In this document: positions 1-8,186 of the stretch, piece by piece
Layout: each line of letters starts with the position of its first letter
Position numbering within the stretch: position 1 is the stretch's first letter
Assembly (NCBI GenBank): GCA_045644665.1
Contig: JAZRHH010000005.1
Location: forward strand, 1 to 26,179
From: RGIG9115 sp045644665
GTDB lineage: Bacteria; Bacillota; Clostridia; UBA1381
Length of the DNA: 26,179 nt
Reading direction: 5' to 3'
The notes under the pieces: generated by a model
Database searches by the model: none
What the model was told of the DNA's origin: nothing
Seen by the model: the letters and a program-made list of their open reading frames with translations, nothing else
Made by a program: the position numbers and the translations under genes

Positions 1-75
1 TCTTGGGAGTAAGTTTCCGGATGAGAAAACATGCAAAAAGCAACGCAAAATTATAATTCATGAGGTGATAAATTA

Positions 76-3000
76 ATGGTGCATCAGGTAAAAGCAGGTA
101 AGAATACCCGTTTGAGCTACTCCAAAATCAAAGAGCCATTGCCAATGCCGAATCTTATTGAGGTTCAAAAAGATTCATACCAATGGTTTTTAGAGGAAGG
201 GCTAAGAGAGGTTTTCGAGGACGTATCCCCGGTAACCGACCATTCAGGAAATCTTGTTCTTGAATTTTCTGACTATTCACTTGAATACAATCCAAAGTGG
301 TCTGTAGAAGAGTGTAAGGAAAGGGACGCAAAATATGCGGCTCCTCTTAAGGCGTCTGTAAGACTTATCAATCAGGAAACAGGCGAAATTAAAGAACAGG
401 AAATTTTCATGGGCGACTTCCCTCTTATGACAGAGCAGGGAACATTCATCATCAACGGCGCAGAGCGTGTTGTTGTCAGCCAGCTTGTTCGTTCTCCGGG
501 CATCTATTATGCTTTTGACAGAGATAAGACAGGTAAGCCGCTTTATACATCAACCGTAATCCCATACCGTGGTGCTTGGCTTGAGTATGAAACAGACTCA
601 AATGACGTGTTCTATGTTCGTATTGACCGTACAAGAAAAATACCTGTAACTGTGCTCATTCGTGCACTTGGTAGTATAGATAATCCTCATATGCTGGAAA
701 AAAATTCAGCTATTCTTGACATGTTTGGAGAAGACCCAAAGCTTCTTGCAACCTTTGAGAAGGACAAGCTTGACAATCGTGACGAGGCTCTTCTTGAAAT
801 CTACAAAAGACTCCGTCCGGGTGAACCATTAAACGTTGAAAATGCAGAATCTCTTATTTTCAACATGCTCTTTGATCCAAAGAGATATGACCTTGCAAAA
901 GTTGGTAGATATAAGTACAACAAAAAGCTTGAACTCTATGGAAGAATACGTGGCAAGCAGCTTGCCCGTGATGTAATTGACCCAAGAACAGGCGAGGTTG
1001 TAGCTGCAGCCGGAGACGTACTTTCAGAGGACATGGCAGCCGCAATTGACAGATGCGGTGTTAATACAGTATACCTTACAATAGAAGAAAAAGAAGTTAA
1101 GGTATTCTCAAACGACATGGTATACCTTTCAGAGTATGTAGACGAAGATGTTTGCAAGGCTCTTGTAGAAGCCGGAATTGATAACTGCAAAAACGAGCAG
1201 GAACTTCATACATTCAAGGTTTCAAGAAAAGTACTTGAAAGTGTATTAAACGATGTTTCAGCACTTGTTGAAAATAAAGAAATTACCAAAAAAGAAGTTC
1301 CGGCAGAAACTGCTGCGATGATAGGCCGCCGTATGGCAGAACTTTCACCAAAGCACGTTATCCGCGAAGATATTTTTGCATCAATAAACTATGTGTTTAA
1401 CCTTGCAAACGGAACAGGAACTGTAGACGATATTGACCACCTTGGTAACAGAAGACTCAGAAGCGTTGGTGAGCTTCTTCAAAACCAGTTCAGAATCGGT
1501 CTTTCAAGAATGGAAAGAGTTATCCGTGAGAGAATGTCTACACAGGACCTTGAAATCATAACACCTCAATCACTTATAAATATAAGACCTATAATCGCTG
1601 CAATAAACGAGTTCTTTGGTTCATCACAGCTTTCACAGTTCATGGACCAGCCAAACCCACTTGCAGAACTCCGTCATAAGAGAAGAATTTCTGCCCTCGG
1701 CCCCGGCGGTCTTTCAAGAGAAAGAGCCGGCTTCGAAGTGCGTGACGTTCACTACTCACACTACGGCAGAATGTGTCCGATAGAAACTCCGGAAGGACCA
1801 AACATCGGTCTTATCACATCTCTTGCAACATTCTCAAGAATTAACCAGCATGGCTTTATTGAAGCGCCTTACAGACGAGTTGATAAAGAAACAGGCTGCG
1901 TAACAGACGAAATCATTTATATGACAGCAGACATGGAAGATGAGTATATTATTGCACAGGCAAACGAGCTTTTGGACGAAAACGGAAAGTTCCTCGATAA
2001 GAGAGTATCAGCACGTTTTCGTGATGAAATTATAGAAGTTCCGGCATCTAACATAGATTTCATGGACGTATCTCCAAGACAGCTTGTATCTGTTGTAACA
2101 GCATGTATCCCATTCCTTGAAAACGATGACGCTAACCGTGCGCTCATGGGTTCAAACATGCAATGTCAGGCAGTACCTCTTCTTACAACAGATTCACCAA
2201 TTGTTGGAACAGGTATTGAGCACAAGGTTGCTCAGGACTCCGGTTCTGCAATTTTGGCAAAGGAAGCCGGCGTAGTTGAAAAGGTAGACTCAGAGTTTAT
2301 CGAAATCAAGGGTGAAAGCGGTGCATCTCACAGCCATAAGCTAACAAAGTTTGCCCGTTCAAACCAAAGCACATGCATAAATCACAGACCAATCGTAAAG
2401 GCAGGAGACACTGTAGAAAAGGGCCAGATTATTGCTGACGGTCCTGCTATGTCAAATGGTGAGCTTGCCCTTGGTAAGAATATTCTCATAGGCTTTATGA
2501 CATGGGAAGGTTATAACTACGAGGACGCTGTATTAATAAGTGAAGAGCTTGTTAAAAACGATGTATTTACATCAATTCATATAGAAGAATACGAGTGCGA
2601 AGCACGTGATACAAAGCTCGGACCCGAAGAAATTACAAGAGATATTCCAAACGTTTCAGAGGACGCCCTTAAGGACCTTAACGAAGAAGGTATTATTCGT
2701 ATAGGTGCAGAGGTGCGTTCAGGTGATATTCTTGTTGGTAAGGTAACTCCAAAGGGAGAAACAGAGCTTACAGCAGAAGAAAGACTTCTCCGTGCAATCT
2801 TCGGCGAAAAAGCAAGAGAAGTAAGAGACACATCACTTAGAGTTCCTCATGGTGAAAACGGTATAATCGTTGACGTTAAGGAATTTACAAGAGAAAACGG
2901 AGACGAAATGAGCCCCGGCGTTAACAAGGTTGTAAGATGCTATATTGCACAAAAGAGAAAAATCTCTGTAGGTGACAAAATGGCGGGCCGTCATGGTAAC

Positions 3001-4230
3001 AAGGGTGTCGTTTCACGTGTTCTCCCAAGAGAAGATATGCCATTTTTGGAAGACGGAACACCGCTTCAAATTGTGCTTAACCCTCTTGGCGTACCTTCAC
3101 GTATGAACATCGGTCAGGTACTTGAAATGCACCTTGGCTACGCATACAGAACTCTTAGCTTTATGGCTCCTGATGAAATCAGAAAGAATATTGTAAGAGT
3201 TGCAGCACATCGTGTAGAAGCTCTACACCTTGACGATACACTTGGTGCAACAGACGAATATCTTAAAAAGGTAAGCGAAGCACTTCTTGAAATGGACAGA
3301 AGCGATATGTCCAAGAAAGCTATCATGGCTGCTGTTAAAAAGGTTAAGGAAGAGTCAAAGGCTATTACAAAGGCAATAGAAAATATTGTAGAATACTCAA
3401 TAGACTATGCCGAAACCATTATAAAAGCACTTGAAAATGTAGAGGAAGGCAAGTTCCTTAAACTTGCAACACCTGTATTTGACGGTGCGCAGGACGAAGA
3501 CCTTGCAGATGCATTTATGATTGCAGGCCTCAGAAAAGACTTTAAGTCAATTGTATATGACGGACGTACAGGTGACAAGTTTGATAATCCTGTTACAGTT
3601 GGTGTCATGCACTACCTGAAACTAGACCACTTGGTAGACGATAAAATCCATGCCCGTTCAACAGGCCCATACTCACTTGTAACTCAGCAACCTCTTGGTG
3701 GTAAAGCTCAGTTCGGTGGACAACGTTTCGGTGAAATGGAAGTTTGGGCACTTGAAGCGTACGGCGCAGCATATACACTTCAGGAAATCCTTACAGTTAA
3801 GTCCGATGATATTGTTGGACGTGTTAAGACATATGAAGCAATTGTTAAAGGCGAGAACATTCCAAAGCCGGGTATCCCTGAATCCTTTAAGGTGCTTGTT
3901 AAAGAGCTTCAATCTCTTGCTCTTGATGTTCGTATACTCAACAGCACAGGAGACGAAATAGACCTTGACGAAATGACCGAAGAGGATGACGATTACGTAC
4001 CAAGAGAAGAACTTTCAAATGTGATGGAGGATGCAGACGGCATTAACCTCCAGCTTGACGAAGGAAATCTTGGAGATGCGGGTATGATACCTGACTATGA
4101 GCTTTCGGAATTCGATGACCTTGACGATGAGGAAGAGTCTGATATAGAGGATGATTTTGACTACGAAATAGACGAAAGTGAATTCCTTGGTGATGATGAA
4201 GACTCATTTGACGGTGAATTAGAAGATTAA
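76..4230 (+). CDS. rpoB: DNA-directed RNA polymerase subunit beta
   Basis: This is the beta subunit, which with beta' forms the catalytic core of RNA polymerase. The start at 76 is supported by GAGGTGA at 62-68. The rifampicin-pocket segment lies at residues 513-541 (FFGSSQLSQFMDQ through HKRRISAL). Q521, D524, H534, S539 and L541 match the usual drug-contact residues, so no classical resistance substitution is visible. KMAGRHGNKGVVSR and the clamp segment GGKAQFGGQRFGEMEVWALE are intact. At 1384 aa it is much longer than the roughly 1190-1250 aa of common Firmicutes relatives. Most of the extra length is about 100 helical residues at about 1022-1128, just before the conserved ATPVFDGA, plus an acidic tail at 1286-1384 with about 45 Asp/Glu and only two basic residues. 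rpoC follows 27 bp downstream. The 75 bases upstream show only the ribosome binding site, so the promoter is probably off-window, as in rplJL-rpoBC operons. Confidence 0.98.
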   Translation: MVHQVKAGKNTRLSYSKIKEPLPMPNLIEVQKDSYQWFLEEGLREVFEDVSPVTDHSGNLVLEFSDYSLEYNPKWSVEECKERDAKYAAPLKASVRLINQETGEIKEQEIFMGDFPLMTEQGTFIINGAERVVVSQLVRSPGIYYAFDRDKTGKPLYTSTVIPYRGAWLEYETDSNDVFYVRIDRTRKIPVTVLIRALGSIDNPHMLEKNSAILDMFGEDPKLLATFEKDKLDNRDEALLEIYKRLRPGEPLNVENAESLIFNMLFDPKRYDLAKVGRYKYNKKLELYGRIRGKQLARDVIDPRTGEVVAAAGDVLSEDMAAAIDRCGVNTVYLTIEEKEVKVFSNDMVYLSEYVDEDVCKALVEAGIDNCKNEQELHTFKVSRKVLESVLNDVSALVENKEITKKEVPAETAAMIGRRMAELSPKHVIREDIFASINYVFNLANGTGTVDDIDHLGNRRLRSVGELLQNQFRIGLSRMERVIRERMSTQDLEIITPQSLINIRPIIAAINEFFGSSQLSQFMDQPNPLAELRHKRRISALGPGGLSRERAGFEVRDVHYSHYGRMCPIETPEGPNIGLITSLATFSRINQHGFIEAPYRRVDKETGCVTDEIIYMTADMEDEYIIAQANELLDENGKFLDKRVSARFRDEIIEVPASNIDFMDVSPRQLVSVVTACIPFLENDDANRALMGSNMQCQAVPLLTTDSPIVGTGIEHKVAQDSGSAILAKEAGVVEKVDSEFIEIKGESGASHSHKLTKFARSNQSTCINHRPIVKAGDTVEKGQIIADGPAMSNGELALGKNILIGFMTWEGYNYEDAVLISEELVKNDVFTSIHIEEYECEARDTKLGPEEITRDIPNVSEDALKDLNEEGIIRIGAEVRSGDILVGKVTPKGETELTAEERLLRAIFGEKAREVRDTSLRVPHGENGIIVDVKEFTRENGDEMSPGVNKVVRCYIAQKRKISVGDKMAGRHGNKGVVSRVLPREDMPFLEDGTPLQIVLNPLGVPSRMNIGQVLEMHLGYAYRTLSFMAPDEIRKNIVRVAAHRVEALHLDDTLGATDEYLKKVSEALLEMDRSDMSKKAIMAAVKKVKEESKAITKAIENIVEYSIDYAETIIKALENVEEGKFLKLATPVFDGAQDEDLADAFMIAGLRKDFKSIVYDGRTGDKFDNPVTVGVMHYLKLDHLVDDKIHARSTGPYSLVTQQPLGGKAQFGGQRFGEMEVWALEAYGAAYTLQEILTVKSDDIVGRVKTYEAIVKGENIPKPGIPESFKVLVKELQSLALDVRILNSTGDEIDLDEMTEEDDDYVPREELSNVMEDADGINLQLDEGNLGDAGMIPDYELSEFDDLDDEEESDIEDDFDYEIDESEFLGDDEDSFDGELED

Positions 4231-4257
4231 TCAGATATTTTATACGGAGGTTATCAG

Positions 4258-7200
4258 ATGTTAGAATTTAACAGTTTTGAAGCTATAAAAATAGGGCTTG
4301 CATCACCGGAAAAAATCCTTGATTGGTCTTTCGGTGAGGTAAAAAAGCCTGAAACAATAAATTACAGAACACTCAAGCCGGAACGTGACGGTTTGTTCTG
4401 CGAAAAAATCTTTGGTCCTACAAAGGACTGGGAATGTCACTGCGGTAAGTATAAGAAAATCAGATATAAGGGCGTTGTCTGTGACCGATGCGGCGTTGAA
4501 GTTACAAAGTCAAAGGTACGTCGTGAGCGTATGGGTCACATTGAACTTGCAACTCCTGTATCTCATATCTGGTACTTTAAGGGAGTGCCCTCTGCTATGG
4601 GACAAATGCTTGATTTGTCACCAAGACATCTCGAAAAGGTACTTTACTTTGCAGCATATATAGTAACAGATAAGGGCGAATCAGACCTTATGCAAAACCA
4701 AGTTCTGTCAGAGAGCGAATACAGTGCAGCCTGTGAAAAGTACGGAAGTGCTTTCAAGGCAGGTATGGGTGCAGAAGCAATTTTAGAGCTCCTTAAAAAG
4801 ATTGACTTAGAGCAGCTTTCAAAAGAGCTCAAAGAAGAGCTTGAAGGTCTAACAGCCGGACAGAAAAAAGCAAAAATTTTAAAAAGACTTGAGGTTGTAG
4901 AAGCATTCCGTCTTTCAGGCAACAGACCTGAATGGATGATTATGACAGTTGTTCCTGTTATTCCACCTGAGCTCAGACCAATGGTACAGCTCGATGGCGG
5001 AAGATTTGCAACAAGTGACTTAAACGACCTTTACAGACGTGTTATAAACAGAAATAACAGACTTAAGCGTCTTCTTGAACTTGGCGCACCTGATATTATT
5101 ATCAGAAACGAAAAGCGTATGCTTCAGGAAGCTGTTGACGCACTTATCAACAACGGCAGACGTGGAAGAGTTATTACCGGACCTGGTAACAGACCGCTTA
5201 AATCCCTTTCTGACCTTCTCAAAGGTAAGCAGGGACGTTTCCGACAAAACCTTCTTGGTAAGCGTGTTGACTATTCAGGCCGTTCAGTTATCGTTGTTGG
5301 TCCTGAACTTAAGATTTATCAGTGCGGACTTCCAAAGGAAATGGCAATAGAGCTCTTTAAGCCGTTTGTTATGAAAGAGCTTGTAGCAAGAAAACTTGCA
5401 TTTAATATAAAGAGTTCAAAGCGTATGGTAGAACGTGGCAGCGCAGAGGTTTGGGATGTGCTTGAAGAAGTAATTAAGGAGCATCCTGTACTTCTTAACC
5501 GTGCTCCTACACTTCACAGACTTGGTATTCAGGCGTTTGAACCTGTACTTGTTGAGGGTCGTGCACTTAAGCTTCACCCACTTGTATGTACAGCTTACAA
5601 TGCGGACTTTGACGGTGACCAAATGGCTGTCCATGTGCCTCTTTCACCGGAAGCACAGGCAGAAGCAAGATTCCTTATGCTCTCTGCTAACAACCTTTTG
5701 AAGCCACAGGACGGAAATCCTGTAACAGTTCCAACACAGGACATGATTTTAGGTAGTTACTACCTTACAATCGTTAAGGAAGACGAGCCGGGAATAGGTA
5801 AGATATTTGCAGACGAGGACGAGGCAATTATGGCATACCATAATAAGTCTGTAGGTCTTCACTCACTTATAAAGGTTAGAAAAACAGGTGTGTTTGAGGG
5901 AGTTTCTCACTCAAAGCTAATTGAAACAACAGTTGGTAGAATTCTCTTTAATAACAACATTCCGCAAAATATCGGATTTGTTGACAGAACTAATCCGGAT
6001 ACTTTCCTTGACTACGAAGTAGACTTCAGAGTAGGCAAGAAAGAGCTTGGCAAGATAATCGACAAGTGTATAAGAGTGTGTGGTATTACAGAGACTGCAA
6101 ATGTTCTTGACCTTATAAAAGCAACAGGTTATAAATATTCAACACAGGGTGCAATCACTGTAGCCGTTTCAGACATCGAGGTTCCTGAAGAAAAGAAAGC
6201 AATTCTTGCAGACGCAGAGGAACGTGTAGAAAAGGTAATGAAGCAGTACAGACGAGGCTTCCTTACAGATAACGAAAGATATAAGTCTGTTATTGATATA
6301 TGGGCAGAGGCTTCAGGTAAGGTAACAAACGCCATGATGGCAAACCTTGGCAAGTTCAACCCAATATTCATGATGGCAGACTCAGGCGCCCGTGGTAGCG
6401 TTAACCAGATAAGACAGCTTGCAGCGATGCGTGGTCTTATGGCGGATACACAGGGTAGAACAGTCGAAATTCCTATCCGTGCAAACTTCCGTGAGGGTCT
6501 TAATGTACTTGAGTACTTTATCTCATCTCACGGTGCAAGAAAGGGTCTTACAGATACAGCTCTTCGTACAGCTGACTCAGGTTACCTTACACGTCGTCTT
6601 GTTGACGTTTCACAGGACGTTGTTGTACGTGAAATTGACTGTGGTACAGAAAGATACGAAGAAGTAACAGCTATCATGGACGGTAACGAGGTTATCGAGC
6701 CACTTAAGGACCGTATTATCGGACGTACAGCTAAGTTTGATATAGTAAATCCCGAAACAAACGAAATTATCGTAAAAGGCGGAGAGATTATTTCTGACAT
6801 AGACGCAGAAAAGATAATCTCATGCGGCATTGAAAGTGTTAAAATTCGCAGCGTTCTTACCTGTGAATGCAGAAAGGGCGTTTGTGCTAAGTGTTACGGA
6901 CGTGACCTTGCAACAGGTGAGCTTGTAAATGTTGGTGAAGCAGTTGGTATTATTGCGGCTCAATCAATCGGTGAGCCGGGTACACAGCTTACCATGCGTA
7001 CGTTCCATGCCGGCGGTGTTGCTTCAGGAAGCGATATCACACAGGGTCTCCCACGTATAGAAGAACTTTTTGAAGCACGTAAGCCAAAGGGTGTTGCAAT
7101 AATTTCTGAAATCGGCGGCACAGTAACAGTTTCCGAAACAAAGAAGAAGAGAGAAGTTATAGTAACAGACGACGAATCAGGAGAAGCAAAGACATATGCA

Positions 7201-7896
7201 ATCCCGTACTCATCAAGCATTGTTGTAAAAAGCGGCGATGTAATAAAGAAGGGTGCAGAGCTTACAATGGGTTCAATTAACCCTAACGATATTTTAAGAA
7301 TACTCGGTCCTCACGAGGTACAGGTATATATCACCCGTGAAGTACAGAGAACTTATCGTATGCAGGGTGTTGACATCAACGACAAGCACGTTGAGGTTAT
7401 CACAAGACAAATGCTCCGTAAGGTAAGAGTAGAGGATTCAGGAGATACAAATCTTCTTATGGGTTCAGTTGTTGATATCTTTGAGCTTGAAATGGCAAAC
7501 AGAGACGTTGACAAAATTGCCAAGTACCTTGAGGATAACGGCGGAACAGCACCGTCACCTGAAATTGATGAAGAAACAGGCGAAGTGGTATTCAGTGATG
7601 ATTACATGGAGGTTCCGTCAGGCTTTGAAGGACGCCATGCAACATACTCACCGGTGCTCCTTGGTATTACAAAGGCTTCACTTGCAACAGATTCATTCCT
7701 TTCAGCAGCTTCATTCCAGGAAACAACAAAGGTTCTTACAGACGCTGCAATTAAGGGTAAGGTTGACCCACTTATCGGTATTAAGGAAAATGTTATTATC
7801 GGTAAGCTTATTCCTGCGGGAACAGGTATGTCACTTTATAAGGATATCAGCATAAAAGTTGACGGACAGGTAATACCTAACGACCAAATAAAATAA
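4258..7896 (+). CDS. rpoC: DNA-directed RNA polymerase subunit beta'
   Basis: This is the beta' subunit, carrying the catalytic magnesium site of RNA polymerase. GGAGG at 4246-4250 sets the ATG at 4258. The N-terminal zinc ribbon has C60, C62, C75 and C78. The active-site loop NADFDGDQ carries the metal-binding aspartates D450, D452 and D454. A second zinc site is formed by C795, C869, C876 and C879, with an additional C871. The bridge-helix/trigger-loop segment QSIGEPGTQLTMRTFHAGG begins at Q902, with M913 and H917 at the positions that contact incoming nucleotide. The length of 1212 aa is close to that of other Firmicutes beta' subunits, so the unusual enlargement is confined to RpoB. It is co-transcribed with rpoB. 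No strong T-run terminator follows; the 290-bp gap downstream holds nested inverted repeats instead. Confidence 0.98.
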   Translation: MLEFNSFEAIKIGLASPEKILDWSFGEVKKPETINYRTLKPERDGLFCEKIFGPTKDWECHCGKYKKIRYKGVVCDRCGVEVTKSKVRRERMGHIELATPVSHIWYFKGVPSAMGQMLDLSPRHLEKVLYFAAYIVTDKGESDLMQNQVLSESEYSAACEKYGSAFKAGMGAEAILELLKKIDLEQLSKELKEELEGLTAGQKKAKILKRLEVVEAFRLSGNRPEWMIMTVVPVIPPELRPMVQLDGGRFATSDLNDLYRRVINRNNRLKRLLELGAPDIIIRNEKRMLQEAVDALINNGRRGRVITGPGNRPLKSLSDLLKGKQGRFRQNLLGKRVDYSGRSVIVVGPELKIYQCGLPKEMAIELFKPFVMKELVARKLAFNIKSSKRMVERGSAEVWDVLEEVIKEHPVLLNRAPTLHRLGIQAFEPVLVEGRALKLHPLVCTAYNADFDGDQMAVHVPLSPEAQAEARFLMLSANNLLKPQDGNPVTVPTQDMILGSYYLTIVKEDEPGIGKIFADEDEAIMAYHNKSVGLHSLIKVRKTGVFEGVSHSKLIETTVGRILFNNNIPQNIGFVDRTNPDTFLDYEVDFRVGKKELGKIIDKCIRVCGITETANVLDLIKATGYKYSTQGAITVAVSDIEVPEEKKAILADAEERVEKVMKQYRRGFLTDNERYKSVIDIWAEASGKVTNAMMANLGKFNPIFMMADSGARGSVNQIRQLAAMRGLMADTQGRTVEIPIRANFREGLNVLEYFISSHGARKGLTDTALRTADSGYLTRRLVDVSQDVVVREIDCGTERYEEVTAIMDGNEVIEPLKDRIIGRTAKFDIVNPETNEIIVKGGEIISDIDAEKIISCGIESVKIRSVLTCECRKGVCAKCYGRDLATGELVNVGEAVGIIAAQSIGEPGTQLTMRTFHAGGVASGSDITQGLPRIEELFEARKPKGVAIISEIGGTVTVSETKKKREVIVTDDESGEAKTYAIPYSSSIVVKSGDVIKKGAELTMGSINPNDILRILGPHEVQVYITREVQRTYRMQGVDINDKHVEVITRQMLRKVRVEDSGDTNLLMGSVVDIFELEMANRDVDKIAKYLEDNGGTAPSPEIDEETGEVVFSDDYMEVPSGFEGRHATYSPVLLGITKASLATDSFLSAASFQETTKVLTDAAIKGKVDPLIGIKENVIIGKLIPAGTGMSLYKDISIKVDGQVIPNDQIK

Positions 7897-7985
7897 ACTA
7901 TAATAGGGCTGTTGCCTTTAGCGCAGACCGTTCAATAGCCTAAATTCCTGGTTTGTTTTATCGCAAGTAAATCTACAAATTATGG

Positions 7986-8014
7986 TAGAAAGTCGCATTA
8001 TGTGCGACTTTCTA
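7986..8014. other. Perfect 12-bp hairpin inside the rpoC-downstream element
   Basis: TAGAAAGTCGCA (7986-7997) pairs perfectly with TGCGACTTTCTA (8003-8014) around a five-base loop, TTATG. It could stop or stabilise the 3' end of the rpoBC transcript. The sequence after it (TTCAAATTTTG) is not a clean T-run, so a standard intrinsic terminator is not clearly supported. It is nested inside the GTTCAATAGC/GCTATTGAAC pair. Confidence 0.7.
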
Positions 8015-8083
8015 TTCAAATTTTGCTATTGAACTCCAAAGGAAACTCACCCCTTGACGTACACTCGTACGACTGCGGGCAGG

Positions 8084-8110
8084 GTGTCAAGCGATAAAAT
8101 CGCCTGACAC
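8084..8110. other. Hairpin with one internal mismatch
   Basis: GTGTCA (8084-8089) pairs with TGACAC (8105-8110), and GCGAT (8091-8095) pairs with ATCGC (8099-8103), around a three-base AAA loop. The single mismatch is A8090 against C8104. It is not followed by a T-run, so it is more likely part of the repeat element than a terminator. Confidence 0.65.
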
Positions 8111-8186
8111 TTCGTTTCCTTCGTTCTGCATCTAAACTCATTCAGCCCTAAAATGCTGCCGCAAATTTTTAGAAGGAGGTAGGGAA

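Larger units (their letters stand above)
7904..8150. repeat. Nested inverted-repeat element (MITE-like or structured RNA candidate)
   Basis: This element fills most of the 290-bp non-coding gap between rpoC and the flippase gene. The outer arms are TAGGGCTG (7904-7911) and CAGCCCTA (8143-8150). Inside are GTTCAATAGC (7930-7939) with GCTATTGAAC (8025-8034), a 12-bp hairpin at 7986-8014, GGAAAC (8041-8046) with GTTTCC (8114-8119), CGTAC (8058-8062) with GTACG (8067-8071), and an 11-pair hairpin at 8084-8110. If the outer TA is read as a target duplication, the ends become GGGCTG...CAGCCC flanked by TA, as for some transposase-mobilised MITEs. No open reading frame of note lies within. An alternative is a long structured 3' UTR of rpoBC. 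Copy number in the genome cannot be seen from this window. Confidence 0.55.

Noticed and set aside
1612..1698. Rifampicin-resistance mutation in rpoB
   Set aside because: The usual contact residues (Q521, D524, H534, S539, L541) are all of the sensitive type.
7469..7855. A 128-codon alternative-frame ORF inside rpoC
   Set aside because: It overlaps a highly conserved part of RpoC and its translation is low-complexity (Gln/Leu/His-rich) without a ribosome binding site.
7986..8014. Strong intrinsic terminator for rpoBC
   Set aside because: The hairpin is perfect but not followed by a proper T-run, so it is kept as a hairpin within the repeat element rather than called a terminator.
7897..8186. 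A tRNA or small rRNA-like gene in the gap after rpoC
   Set aside because: The stems do not make a cloverleaf and there is no T-loop GTTC/CCA-type arrangement; the pairs are nested like a repeat element.
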